Source: Desulfobulbaceae bacterium
Lineage (GTDB): Bacteria > Desulfobacterota > Desulfobulbia > Desulfobulbales > Desulfobulbaceae
Length of the DNA stretch: 11,009 nt
Assembly: GCA_026986885.1 (NCBI GenBank)
Contig: JALSNT010000346.1
Coordinates: 1-11,009, forward strand
Direction: 5' to 3'
In this document: one piece after another, positions 4,715-11,009 of the stretch
Layout: each line of letters opens with the position of its first letter
How positions within the stretch are numbered: the stretch's first letter is position 1
The notes under the pieces: model-generated
Seen by the model: only the letters and a program-made list of their open reading frames with translations
Told to the model about the DNA's origin: nothing
Database searches by the model: none
Position numbers and translations under genes: made by a program

Positions 4715-7700
4715 TTCCCCTGGGAACACACTCCCATTATTCCCTGCTGCGCTCACCCACATCCTGTGAGGCCTTGTGCAGACAGGCAAAAAAATCAGGC
4801 TATGCCGCCATTGCCCTTACAGATATCAACAACCTTTACGGGATGTGGGATTTCATCAATACCTGTTACCGGCATGATCTTCGGCCAATCATCGGGGCTG
4901 AAATCCGCACAGCAGACGAACGGGTTTTCTGCCTGGTGAAAAATAATGTGGGCTACGCCAACCTCTGCCGCCTGCTTACCGATATCAACCTGGATAAAAA
5001 ACAAAAGCAAAAGCAAAAACAAAAACAAAAACAAAAAAAACTTCAGAAAGTTCCGGAACACAAATTACGCGAAATTTTCCTGCTTACCGACAGCAGGAAA
5101 ATGCTGGATCAATGGAAGGAAATGGAACTGGATATCGGTGCTGCCGTGACAGGGCGACCAACCAGGAAAACCGGCAGCCTGCGTGCCCATGCCGACCGAT
5201 TAGGCATTCCGGCCGTAGCAGTGGCCGACAGTTATGTCCTTACCGACGATGAGAGAAAAACACAACATCTCCTGCGGGCCATTGCCGCTAACAGCTCTCT
5301 TTCCTGTCCGCCGGGGGAAGAACAGGCAGGCGTTGAAAATTTTTTTCTTTTTTCCCCGCAACAGTATAAGGACAGGTTTGGAATCTGGCCGGAAATTATC
5401 AAAAATACCCATGCCGTGGCTGAACGTTGTGCATTTCGCAGACCTGAGTTTGGCCTGGTTCTGCCGCCGTACAACAACCTGTCCCCGGAAAAAGCCGATG
5501 AACAACTGCGGCAGGCAGCCCTGCAGGGCGCAGGCAACCGCTATGGAACCCCCCTGCCGCAAAAGGTAATAAAAAGGTTGAACTATGAGCTGCAAGTTAT
5601 TGCCGACATGGGATTTTCCAGCTATTTTCTTGTAGCGCGCGATATTGTCAAACCCGTGTCGCGGACCTGTGGCCGCGGCTCGGGTGCGGCCTCTTTGGTC
5701 AGCTATTGCCTGCGTATCACCAATGTCTGTCCCATTCGGCATAACCTTTATTTTGAACGTTTTCTCAATCCGGGCCGTAAAGACGTCCCGGATATTGATA
5801 TCGACTTTGCCTGGGACGAACGGGACCGGGTACTGGACTCATTGTTCAGTAAATATGGGCGTCATTGCGCCATGGTCAGCAATCTGATTACCATGCAGCC
5901 GCGCAAGGCCATCCGTGAAACCGCCAAGGTCTTTGGTATCCCGGCTGGTGAAATCAACAGGCTTACCCGGCGCCTGTCCGGATTTAACTTTAACGCAAAC
6001 TCCGGAGAAACTCTTCTCCGGCAACTGCTGCATACCCCCAGCCTGCGCCGCTGCTCATTTATCAGCACTCCTCCCTGGCCGGAAATACTGCACCATGCCC
6101 AGGGACTCATTTCCACCCCGGCAGCTCTGTCCGTCCATTCGGGCGGAATTATCATCACCCCGCGTCCGGTCAGTGATTATGTGCCGGTGCAGCGGGCTAA
6201 CAAGGGGGTGCCGGTTATTCAGTGGGACAAGGATGGTGCCCGACAGGCAGGACTGGTCAAGATTGATCTGCTCGGTAATCGCAGTCTGGGGGTCATCCGG
6301 GACGCCCTGAGCGAGGTGCGGGCAGGCGGCGGCCGGCTTGATGAACACAGGTGGCGGCCGGAAGAGGACGGCAAGACCAGGGACCTGGTAAAAGCCGGTA
6401 AAACCATGGGCTGTTTTTATATTGAAAGTCCGGCCATGCGGTTGCTGCAGCAAAAGGCGGGACGCGGCGACTTTAAACACCTGGTCATCCACTCTTCCAT
6501 CATCAGGCCTGCTGCCAATGACTGCATTCGTGAATATTTACGCCGACTGCACGGCGGCTGCCGGCAACCGCTGCATCCATTGGTTGATACCGTCCTCAAG
6601 GAAACCTATGGCATTATGGTCTATCAGGAGGATGTTTCCCGGGTTGCGGTTAAACTTGGTTTTTCCCCGGAAGAGGCTGACCGCCTGCGCAAGATTATGG
6701 CCAAAAATGATAAACCGGCAAAGCCGGACCAGGTTGGCCGGCCACAACAAACACATGAAACAGAGAAGATAGGCTTTCAGCAACGTTTTTTCCAGGCGGC
6801 TGCCGAAAAAAACATTGCGGCCGGGGCTGCCGCGGACATCTGGCGGATGATGCAGAGCTTTGCCGGATATTCTTTCTGCAAACCCCATTCGGCAAGCTAT
6901 GCCCGGGTATCGTTTCAGGCGGCATATCTCAAGGCCCATTACCCGGCGGAATTCATGGCCGCCGTTATCTCCAATCAGGGCGGTTTTTATTCAACCTTTG
7001 CCTATGTTTCCGAGGCCCGGCGCATGGGGCTGCGGATATTGCCGCCCCATGTCAACGCAAGCGAAATTGCCTGGCGCGGCAGAAAAAAAGAAGTACGGGT
7101 CGGCCTGACGGCAATTGCCGGGCTCAGTGATGAAACCTGCAACCGCATTGTACAACAGCAAAAAGAAAAAAGATTCACATCAATACTCGACTTCCTGCAA
7201 AGGGTACGACCGGCGGAAAACGAGGCAAAAGCACTCATCCATGCAGGTGGGCTGGACGGGCTGGAAAAAAACAAAACAGCCGGCAGAAACGAAATGCTCT
7301 ACCGGCTGGCCCATTGGCAGCAGAACCGATCATCAGGGATCAGCCGGTTGTTTGCCCCCTGTTGCCGCCCCCCTGCCCTGCCGGAACAGGACCGGATAAC
7401 ACAACTGCGCAACGAGTACCGGGTGCTGGGATTTCTCTGCCGTATGCACCCGATACAACTCTTTGACCGGCAACGGCAGCGCCTACGTTCCATTTTGGCA
7501 TGTGACCTTAAAAAAATGATCGATACGCAACAAACCGTACGCTTTGCAGGCTGGCCCGTTACCGGCAAGATTGTGGGCACTAAAAGTGGCAAGCCGATGG
7601 AATTTTTAACCTTTGAAGATGAAACCGGGCTGGTGGAATGTACGATTTTTCCCCATACCTATCAAAAATACTGCCATCTGCTGCACAAAGAGTCTCCTCT

Positions 7701-7821
7701 GCTGTTGACAGGTGTTGTTGAACAGGATTTCGGCGCCTTGAGCCTGACCGTCAGCCGGGTCAAGGCCCTCAATGTCCCCGACCGTACGGAGCAGGCATCT
7801 TTGTCCACTCTACAGGTTTAA
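4711..7821 (+). CDS. dnaE2: DnaE2 / ImuC-type error-prone DNA polymerase III alpha, 1036 aa
   Basis: C-family replicative-type polymerase of the SOS mutasome, expected to extend DNA past lesions with ImuB and the beta clamp. Domains in order: PHP (1-210), palm/thumb/fingers (about 280-760), tandem helix-hairpin-helix (about 790-850), and an OB-fold (about 945-1020, FAGWPVTGKIVGTKSGK...TFEDETGLVECTIF). The catalytic acids are all present: Asp363 and Asp365 in PDIDIDF and Asp519 in VKIDLLG. The fingers motifs GIMVYQEDVSRVAVKLGFSPEEADRLRK and FAGYSFCKPHSASYA are kept. Length fits DnaE2 (about 1050) rather than DnaE1 (about 1160), and the cassette context agrees. The PHP metal site is partial: His7 and His9 remain, but TDHxxxYG is TDINNLYG and the later NDxHYL is ADSYVL, so proofreading is unlikely. 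A Lys-Gln repeat (98-109) interrupts the PHP domain. The start overlaps the imuB stop (ATGA), and the end overlaps the convergent TPR gene by 12 nt. Confidence 0.93.
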   Translation: MIPLGTHSHYSLLRSPTSCEALCRQAKKSGYAAIALTDINNLYGMWDFINTCYRHDLRPIIGAEIRTADERVFCLVKNNVGYANLCRLLTDINLDKKQKQKQKQKQKQKKLQKVPEHKLREIFLLTDSRKMLDQWKEMELDIGAAVTGRPTRKTGSLRAHADRLGIPAVAVADSYVLTDDERKTQHLLRAIAANSSLSCPPGEEQAGVENFFLFSPQQYKDRFGIWPEIIKNTHAVAERCAFRRPEFGLVLPPYNNLSPEKADEQLRQAALQGAGNRYGTPLPQKVIKRLNYELQVIADMGFSSYFLVARDIVKPVSRTCGRGSGAASLVSYCLRITNVCPIRHNLYFERFLNPGRKDVPDIDIDFAWDERDRVLDSLFSKYGRHCAMVSNLITMQPRKAIRETAKVFGIPAGEINRLTRRLSGFNFNANSGETLLRQLLHTPSLRRCSFISTPPWPEILHHAQGLISTPAALSVHSGGIIITPRPVSDYVPVQRANKGVPVIQWDKDGARQAGLVKIDLLGNRSLGVIRDALSEVRAGGGRLDEHRWRPEEDGKTRDLVKAGKTMGCFYIESPAMRLLQQKAGRGDFKHLVIHSSIIRPAANDCIREYLRRLHGGCRQPLHPLVDTVLKETYGIMVYQEDVSRVAVKLGFSPEEADRLRKIMAKNDKPAKPDQVGRPQQTHETEKIGFQQRFFQAAAEKNIAAGAAADIWRMMQSFAGYSFCKPHSASYARVSFQAAYLKAHYPAEFMAAVISNQGGFYSTFAYVSEARRMGLRILPPHVNASEIAWRGRKKEVRVGLTAIAGLSDETCNRIVQQQKEKRFTSILDFLQRVRPAENEAKALIHAGGLDGLEKNKTAGRNEMLYRLAHWQQNRSSGISRLFAPCCRPPALPEQDRITQLRNEYRVLGFLCRMHPIQLFDRQRQRLRSILACDLKKMIDTQQTVRFAGWPVTGKIVGTKSGKPMEFLTFEDETGLVECTIFPHTYQKYCHLLHKESPLLLTGVVEQDFGALSLTVSRVKALNVPDRTEQASLSTLQV
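5002..5037 (+). repeat. 6-nt tandem repeat CAAAAR in dnaE2 (6 units, in frame)
   Basis: Six copies of CAAAAG/CAAAAA, flanked by AAAAAA before and AAA after, encode KK(QK)6K at residues 96-110 inside the PHP domain. It ends in an uninterrupted run of eight A (5033-5040), a possible slippage site. Unit size keeps the reading frame. Confidence 0.88.
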
Positions 7822-9594
7822 ATCATCCTCGTTGATATTTTCTTCCCGATCGAGAATGGCCTTATCAAAAATATCAGTTGCCCTTTGCTGCAGGCGTTCG
7901 GCCTCTTCATTTTTTTTCTGCCGGGTGCAGAGTTTGGCCAGCTCCTGCAGCACAGCCGCCACTGCCGGGTGATTTTTACCGTGATTTTCTTCCATGATGG
8001 CAAGGGCCCTGGTATAACTTTCCTCAGAAAGATCGTACTGCCCCTGCAGTCGATAGCATTCTGCCAGATTCTGCAGAGACATGGCAAGTTTTGGATGCGT
8101 CGCGCCCAGAGATTTTTCACGTATGACACAAAGACGCTGATATAAGGCAGCAGCTTTATTATCCTCTTCAAGCTCAGCATTAAGTCCGGCAAGTTTTTCC
8201 AGGATGTGATCAAGGGCCGGATGTTCCGGTCCAAGTTCTTTTTCCATTATCTTCAGGGCCTTGCTGTAGGTTGGTTCAGCCTGTTCATACTGGCCCTTGG
8301 CCTCCTGCAGTTCGGCAATCTGTCCCCAGCTGAGTCCCATTTCAAGATGATCAGCCCCTAATTGTTCCGTTATGGTTTTCATGGCCTGTTTGTACAGGGG
8401 GCCGGCCTGTTTCAATCCGCCGCTCAAGGCATAGGTATAGCCGAGCTCCCTGCGGGCAAGGGCAAGCTCGACACTGTTTTCTCCCTGTTTTTCCAAAAGT
8501 TGTACAAGTTTTTCAAGAAGAGGCTTTGCATCCCGGTATCGGTATAATTTGCGGGCCATGACACCGGCGGCTTTCAGATAATCGCAATTATCACCGGCCA
8601 GTTCAACGGCTTTGCGGTATCGCTCCAGGGCCGGATACAGATCAATTCTTGCCTCGGCAAGATGTCCGGCTAAAAATGCGGCAAGAGCAGCATTGGCTCC
8701 CTGCTTATCAACAATCTCGGTGAAAAAACGTTCAGCTTCCTCAGTTTTTCCGGAAAGCAGGCTTTCCCTGACTTCCTGTATAAGAGACGCATCAGATTCA
8801 TCGGCCAGCCGGTCTAATGCGGCCAGGGCTTGCCCGCGCCATTTCATCTCCAGGTTATAACTGTCGTCGAAAAGCGCTATTTTATCCGTAACGGCTACAA
8901 GTTCAATCTGCAGGTGGTCACGCTTGATGTCATCGCCATTCTTGATTGCCAGGGCCAGGGCCTCCTGCTGCTCCTGTTCCCGCTCACGAAGATAGGTCTC
9001 ATAAATTTCTCTTGTCAGCGTAGGAATCGTGGATTTATCGGCAGTTGTTACCTCTTCCTCTTCAACCGGCTCCGATTCCTGTTCCTCTGGAATATCACTT
9101 TCAAGCTCGTCGGTGATTAGTTCATCTATAAGTTCTTCATTGTCAGCAAGCCGGTCCTGCTCGTCAACAGCATCTTCTTCCCGTTTTTCATCCTCAAGAA
9201 AGATACGTTCCTCTTCCTGATCGATCTCAAGCGATTCCGTATCCGCTGCTGTTTTCCCGGATTCGGGCTGAAGAATTTCCTCAAAATCCTCTTCATCAAC
9301 GGCATCAACCAGGCCCTGATCATCTGTGGAGGATTTTGATAATTCCTTCTCCTGTTCCGATTCACCCTCAGCAGAAACCTCATCCTGTCTGCTTTTCTGC
9401 TCGGGACTCTCAGGCTCCAAATCGGCTTGCAACGATTCTGCAACGTCTTCTTTTTCGGCCTCTGGCGCTTCCGTTACCGGCGTTGGTCTGTCTTCAGGTG
9501 TGGAATCCATTGCTTTTTTTGATGACTTTCGCAATAGAAATAAAAAGACGAGAAGAACGGCCACGGCAATGGCTGCAAGGAGGGAGGTATTCAT
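7810..9594 (-). CDS. Membrane-anchored acidic TPR protein (kinesin light chain-like repeats), 594 aa
   Basis: Probably a scaffold exposed on one side of the inner membrane; no enzymatic motif is seen. From Met at 9594: one hydrophobic helix at about residues 5-22 (LLAAIAVAVLLVFLFLL) followed by RKSSKK, suggesting an N-terminal anchor with the rest cytoplasmic. Then comes a Glu/Asp/Ser-rich low-complexity linker (about 30-190), a charged helical segment (about 195-260), and TPRs (about 260-580). The last copies are the 42-residue kinesin light chain type, e.g. YTRALAIMEENHGKNHPAVA and YSKALKIMEKELGPEHPALD. The start at 9594 is preferred because it places the helix at the N terminus, with GGAAAA upstream. 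The frame stays open to a GTG at 9678, which would add 28 residues with a second hydrophobic patch. It lies downstream of pepN on the same strand and converges on dnaE2. Partner unknown. Confidence 0.85.
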   Translation of the reverse strand: MNTSLLAAIAVAVLLVFLFLLRKSSKKAMDSTPEDRPTPVTEAPEAEKEDVAESLQADLEPESPEQKSRQDEVSAEGESEQEKELSKSSTDDQGLVDAVDEEDFEEILQPESGKTAADTESLEIDQEEERIFLEDEKREEDAVDEQDRLADNEELIDELITDELESDIPEEQESEPVEEEEVTTADKSTIPTLTREIYETYLREREQEQQEALALAIKNGDDIKRDHLQIELVAVTDKIALFDDSYNLEMKWRGQALAALDRLADESDASLIQEVRESLLSGKTEEAERFFTEIVDKQGANAALAAFLAGHLAEARIDLYPALERYRKAVELAGDNCDYLKAAGVMARKLYRYRDAKPLLEKLVQLLEKQGENSVELALARRELGYTYALSGGLKQAGPLYKQAMKTITEQLGADHLEMGLSWGQIAELQEAKGQYEQAEPTYSKALKIMEKELGPEHPALDHILEKLAGLNAELEEDNKAAALYQRLCVIREKSLGATHPKLAMSLQNLAECYRLQGQYDLSEESYTRALAIMEENHGKNHPAVAAVLQELAKLCTRQKKNEEAERLQQRATDIFDKAILDREENINEDDLNL

Positions 9595-9635
9595 AGATAT
9601 TTTCCAGTGTTCATATTGATAATCATACAACCAGA

Positions 9636-9740
9636 TTAGCTGGACCAGATAAACAAAGATTTCGACCATATCGGCCACGACAACCCAACCCAGATTTCAG
9701 CATGGCTGGACCGGCATGCCGCAAAGAAGAAAAGATTCAC
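9636..9740 (-). CDS. Possible 34-aa leader peptide upstream of the TPR gene
   Basis: A GTG-started ORF beginning MNLFFFAACRSS and ending IWSS, with four Trp residues. The reason to list it is the ribosome site: AAAGGAGG (9754-9747) six bases before the GTG, the best Shine-Dalgarno in the window, with no other start codon at suitable distance. The stop is 41 nt before the preferred TPR start, so it may be a leader or translational coupler. It overlaps the 5'-extended TPR frame in another frame. An assembly frameshift joining it to the TPR gene, or chance, are alternatives. Confidence 0.35.
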   Translation of the reverse strand: MNLFFFAACRSSHAEIWVGLSWPIWSKSLFIWSS

Positions 9741-9754
9741 CTCTTTCCTCCTTT

Positions 9755-9777
9755 ATATTGGTATATCAAACCAATAT
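9755..9777. promoter_or_regulatory. Perfect 8-bp dyad ATATTGGT-N7-ACCAATAT, possible operator/promoter
   Basis: Two exact 8-base arms (9755-9762, 9770-9777) around ATATCAA. On the minus strand it overlaps TTGTTG (9788-9783) and TATACC (9765-9760), which are 17 bp apart and could be a promoter for the leader ORF and TPR gene. However, that would start transcription within the Shine-Dalgarno sequence, so the promoter reading is weak. A repressor site is plausible from the symmetry alone. Confidence 0.4.
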
Positions 9778-9789
9778 GCCATCAACAAG

Positions 9790-9816
9790 AAATTATTTAT
9801 TTTTTATAAATAATTT
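9790..9816. repeat. A/T-only inverted repeat, 11-bp perfect arms
   Basis: AAATTATTTAT (9790-9800) and ATAAATAATTT (9806-9816) are exact reverse complements around TTTTT. It lacks the GC stem and following U-tract of an intrinsic terminator. It may be an easily melted or bent upstream element of the TPR promoter region. Confidence 0.5.
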
Positions 9817-9881
9817 TCAGAATCACAGAAGAACAAAAAGATAGTTGGGTTCGACAAGGCAAGGGGTACCTAAAACACGTT

Positions 9882-9961
9882 ACCGGCAAAAACGTTGTCC
9901 GACAAGGAGGATCAGAAAAAAGTAGCCGATGGAATGCAGGACTGGTTGTTCTTTTGCCGGT
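9882..9961. repeat. 80-bp segment bounded by 10-bp inverted repeats
   Basis: ACCGGCAAAA (9882-9891) and TTTTGCCGGT (9952-9961) are exact reverse complements, 60 nt apart, ending four bases from the pepN-like stop codon. It could be a long-range stem at the pepN mRNA 3' end or a tiny inverted-repeat element. No target-site duplication is visible at its edges. Confidence 0.4.
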
Positions 9962-9964
9962 GCG

Positions 9965-11009
9965 CTATGACTTTGATGTATCCGGAACAAGGCTTCGGTT
10001 TACTATCTCACCGACATCATCCGACAAGGTCGCAACCTTGCTGATTCGCTCCAACTGTGCAAGCATTTGCTGCTGCCTGATTTCGTCATATCTGCGCCAC
10101 TGGGTCAGCGGCGTCAGCATACGGGCGGCAATCTGCGGATTCATCGGATCAAGGGCAAGGATCTGATCTGCAAGGAATCGGTAACCGGAACCGTCTTTGG
10201 CGTGAAACTGCCAGTGATTATTTGAACAAAATGCACCAATAAGAGCGCGGACCTTATTGGGATTTTTCAACGAAAAGGCCTCATGGCCGGTCAACTTCAT
10301 TACCCTGGTCAGAGTTCCTGGTAAGCTGCATGTTGCCTGCATTATCAGCCATTTATCAACAACAAGGGGATCGTGCCGCCATTTTTTATAAAAATCGGCC
10401 AGCAGCTCATCTCCCCGGCGCCGGTCGCTGTTAACAACCGCCCTGAGTGCTGCCAGCACATCGGTCATGTTGTCTGCCTGCCGGTATTGTTCCACACCTG
10501 TGGCAAGTACCTCCTGTTCAATTTCATCGTCTCCGGGAGCGGCAAGCAGATAGGCAAGAATTACATTGCGCAGACTTCTGCGGCCTGCTTCTTCAGCGCA
10601 ATAGCGGTACGGGTCTTCCGAGCCGTATTGATGATAACATTCCCAGAGGAGGTCGCGATGTTCCAGGGACAGTTGCCTGCGCATCTGCTGACGGGTAAAA
10701 AAAACGGCTTCCGGATCGATAACGGACATCTGTTCACCTATCCAGTTTTCACCGGGCAGGGTCAGGGCCAGGGCAAGAAAGGCTGGATCGGCCTGCTCAT
10801 CAGCCAACAGGAGGTCAAATGCCTGATGAAAATAATCAGGAATGACAACCTGTTTTCCCTGCTGAAAATCTTTAATGCCCGCCAGCAGTACCTGCATCGC
10901 TAATTGCTGTCCTGCATCCCACCGGTTGAAAGGATCCGTGTCATGGGCCATGAGAAAGGCAAGCTCCTGGACACTGCGTGCAAAATTTAGTTTTACCGGT
11001 GCGGAAAAA
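9965..11009 (-). CDS. pepN: Aminopeptidase N (PepN type), C-terminal part; 5' end outside the window
   Basis: Zinc metallopeptidase of family M1 that removes N-terminal amino acids from peptides, normally cytoplasmic. Only the C-terminal helical region (about 347 residues) is visible. The frame is open to the window edge, reading FSAPVKL shortly before LAFLMAHDTDPFNRWDAGQQ, a hallmark of the PepN C-terminal half (DPFNRWEAGQ in relatives). Further matches are ALDPMNPQIAARMLTPLTQW and the ending LSDDVGEIVNRSL. The internal Met at 10951 is therefore not the start. The catalytic HExxH and GAMEN motifs would lie in the missing N-terminal half and cannot be checked. It precedes the TPR gene on the same strand, but 370 nt separate them, so co-transcription is uncertain. 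Confidence 0.92.
   Translation of the reverse strand, partial: FSAPVKLNFARSVQELAFLMAHDTDPFNRWDAGQQLAMQVLLAGIKDFQQGKQVVIPDYFHQAFDLLLADEQADPAFLALALTLPGENWIGEQMSVIDPEAVFFTRQQMRRQLSLEHRDLLWECYHQYGSEDPYRYCAEEAGRRSLRNVILAYLLAAPGDDEIEQEVLATGVEQYRQADNMTDVLAALRAVVNSDRRRGDELLADFYKKWRHDPLVVDKWLIMQATCSLPGTLTRVMKLTGHEAFSLKNPNKVRALIGAFCSNNHWQFHAKDGSGYRFLADQILALDPMNPQIAARMLTPLTQWRRYDEIRQQQMLAQLERISKVATLSDDVGEIVNRSLVPDTSKS

Larger units (their letters stand above)
9595..9964. other. Intergenic region between the pepN-like gene and the TPR gene
   Basis: A 370-nt stretch read toward lower coordinates by both flanking genes. It holds, from the pepN side, an 80-bp segment bounded by 10-bp inverted repeats (9882-9961), the short palindrome TTGTC-C-GACAA (9895-9905), an A/T hairpin (9790-9816), a perfect dyad (9755-9777), and a 34-codon possible leader ORF with a strong ribosome site. 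No normal GC-rich terminator with a U-tract is seen after pepN. Confidence 0.6.

Noticed and set aside
9790..9816. Intrinsic terminator of pepN
   Set aside because: The stem is entirely A/T and no U-tract follows it on the minus-strand transcript.
9965..10951. Complete 328-aa protein starting at Met 10951
   Set aside because: The frame continues to the window edge with further PepN-like sequence (FSAPVKL), so the Met is internal.

Overview
The window is chromosomal DNA of a Gram-negative bacterium. The gene content (a LexA / Y-family / DnaE2 SOS cassette, a PepN-type aminopeptidase and a membrane-anchored kinesin-light-chain-like TPR protein) and moderate GC with AT-rich intergenic patches fit a member of the former Deltaproteobacteria (Desulfobacterota). 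That placement is an inference from gene order and general character, not from a marker gene.

Layout. (1) Bases 1-1603, minus strand: an ATP-grasp enzyme (185-1603) followed 41 nt downstream by the start of an unrecognised acidic protein that leaves the window at base 1. (2) Bases 1604-1958: a divergent 355-nt intergenic region. It holds a strong sigma70-type promoter for lexA overlapped by a candidate LexA operator, two tandem DnaA-box-like sequences, a 13-bp palindrome, and a leader with repeated and inverted segments. (3) Bases 1959-7821, plus strand: a four-gene SOS mutagenesis operon, lexA - DUF72 gene - imuB-like inactive Y-family polymerase - dnaE2 (imuC)-like polymerase. The genes are joined by TGATG, a 75-nt gap and ATGA. 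(4) Bases 7810-9594, minus strand: a membrane-anchored protein with a long acidic linker and C-terminal TPRs; its 3' end overlaps the end of dnaE2 by 12 nt, tail to tail. (5) Bases 9595-9964: a 370-nt gap with a possible 34-codon leader ORF that has a near-perfect Shine-Dalgarno, two perfect dyads and an 80-bp segment bounded by 10-bp inverted repeats. (6) Bases 9965-11009, minus strand: the C-terminal part of a PepN-type aminopeptidase N whose 5' end is outside the window.

How the genes work together. LexA (self-cleaving: Ala93-Gly94, Ser128, Lys166) should repress the operon until DNA damage. The Y-family protein has lost the palm metal-binding acids but keeps a beta-clamp motif (QLSLF), so it looks like an ImuB-type adaptor. 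The DnaE2-like enzyme keeps its three catalytic Asp residues and would do the translesion synthesis. The usual third partner, ImuA, is not here; a DUF72 protein is in its place between lexA and imuB. A 17-nt dyad (TKTAMAG-N3-YTGTACA when oriented alike) occurs at both the lexA -10 element and immediately before the imuB start codon and is the best candidate for this organism's SOS box.

The most notable points are the DUF72-for-ImuA arrangement, the shared operator, in-frame A-rich microsatellites in both polymerase genes, and the tandem DnaA boxes upstream of lexA. No tRNA, rRNA, CRISPR array, transposase or phage gene was seen.
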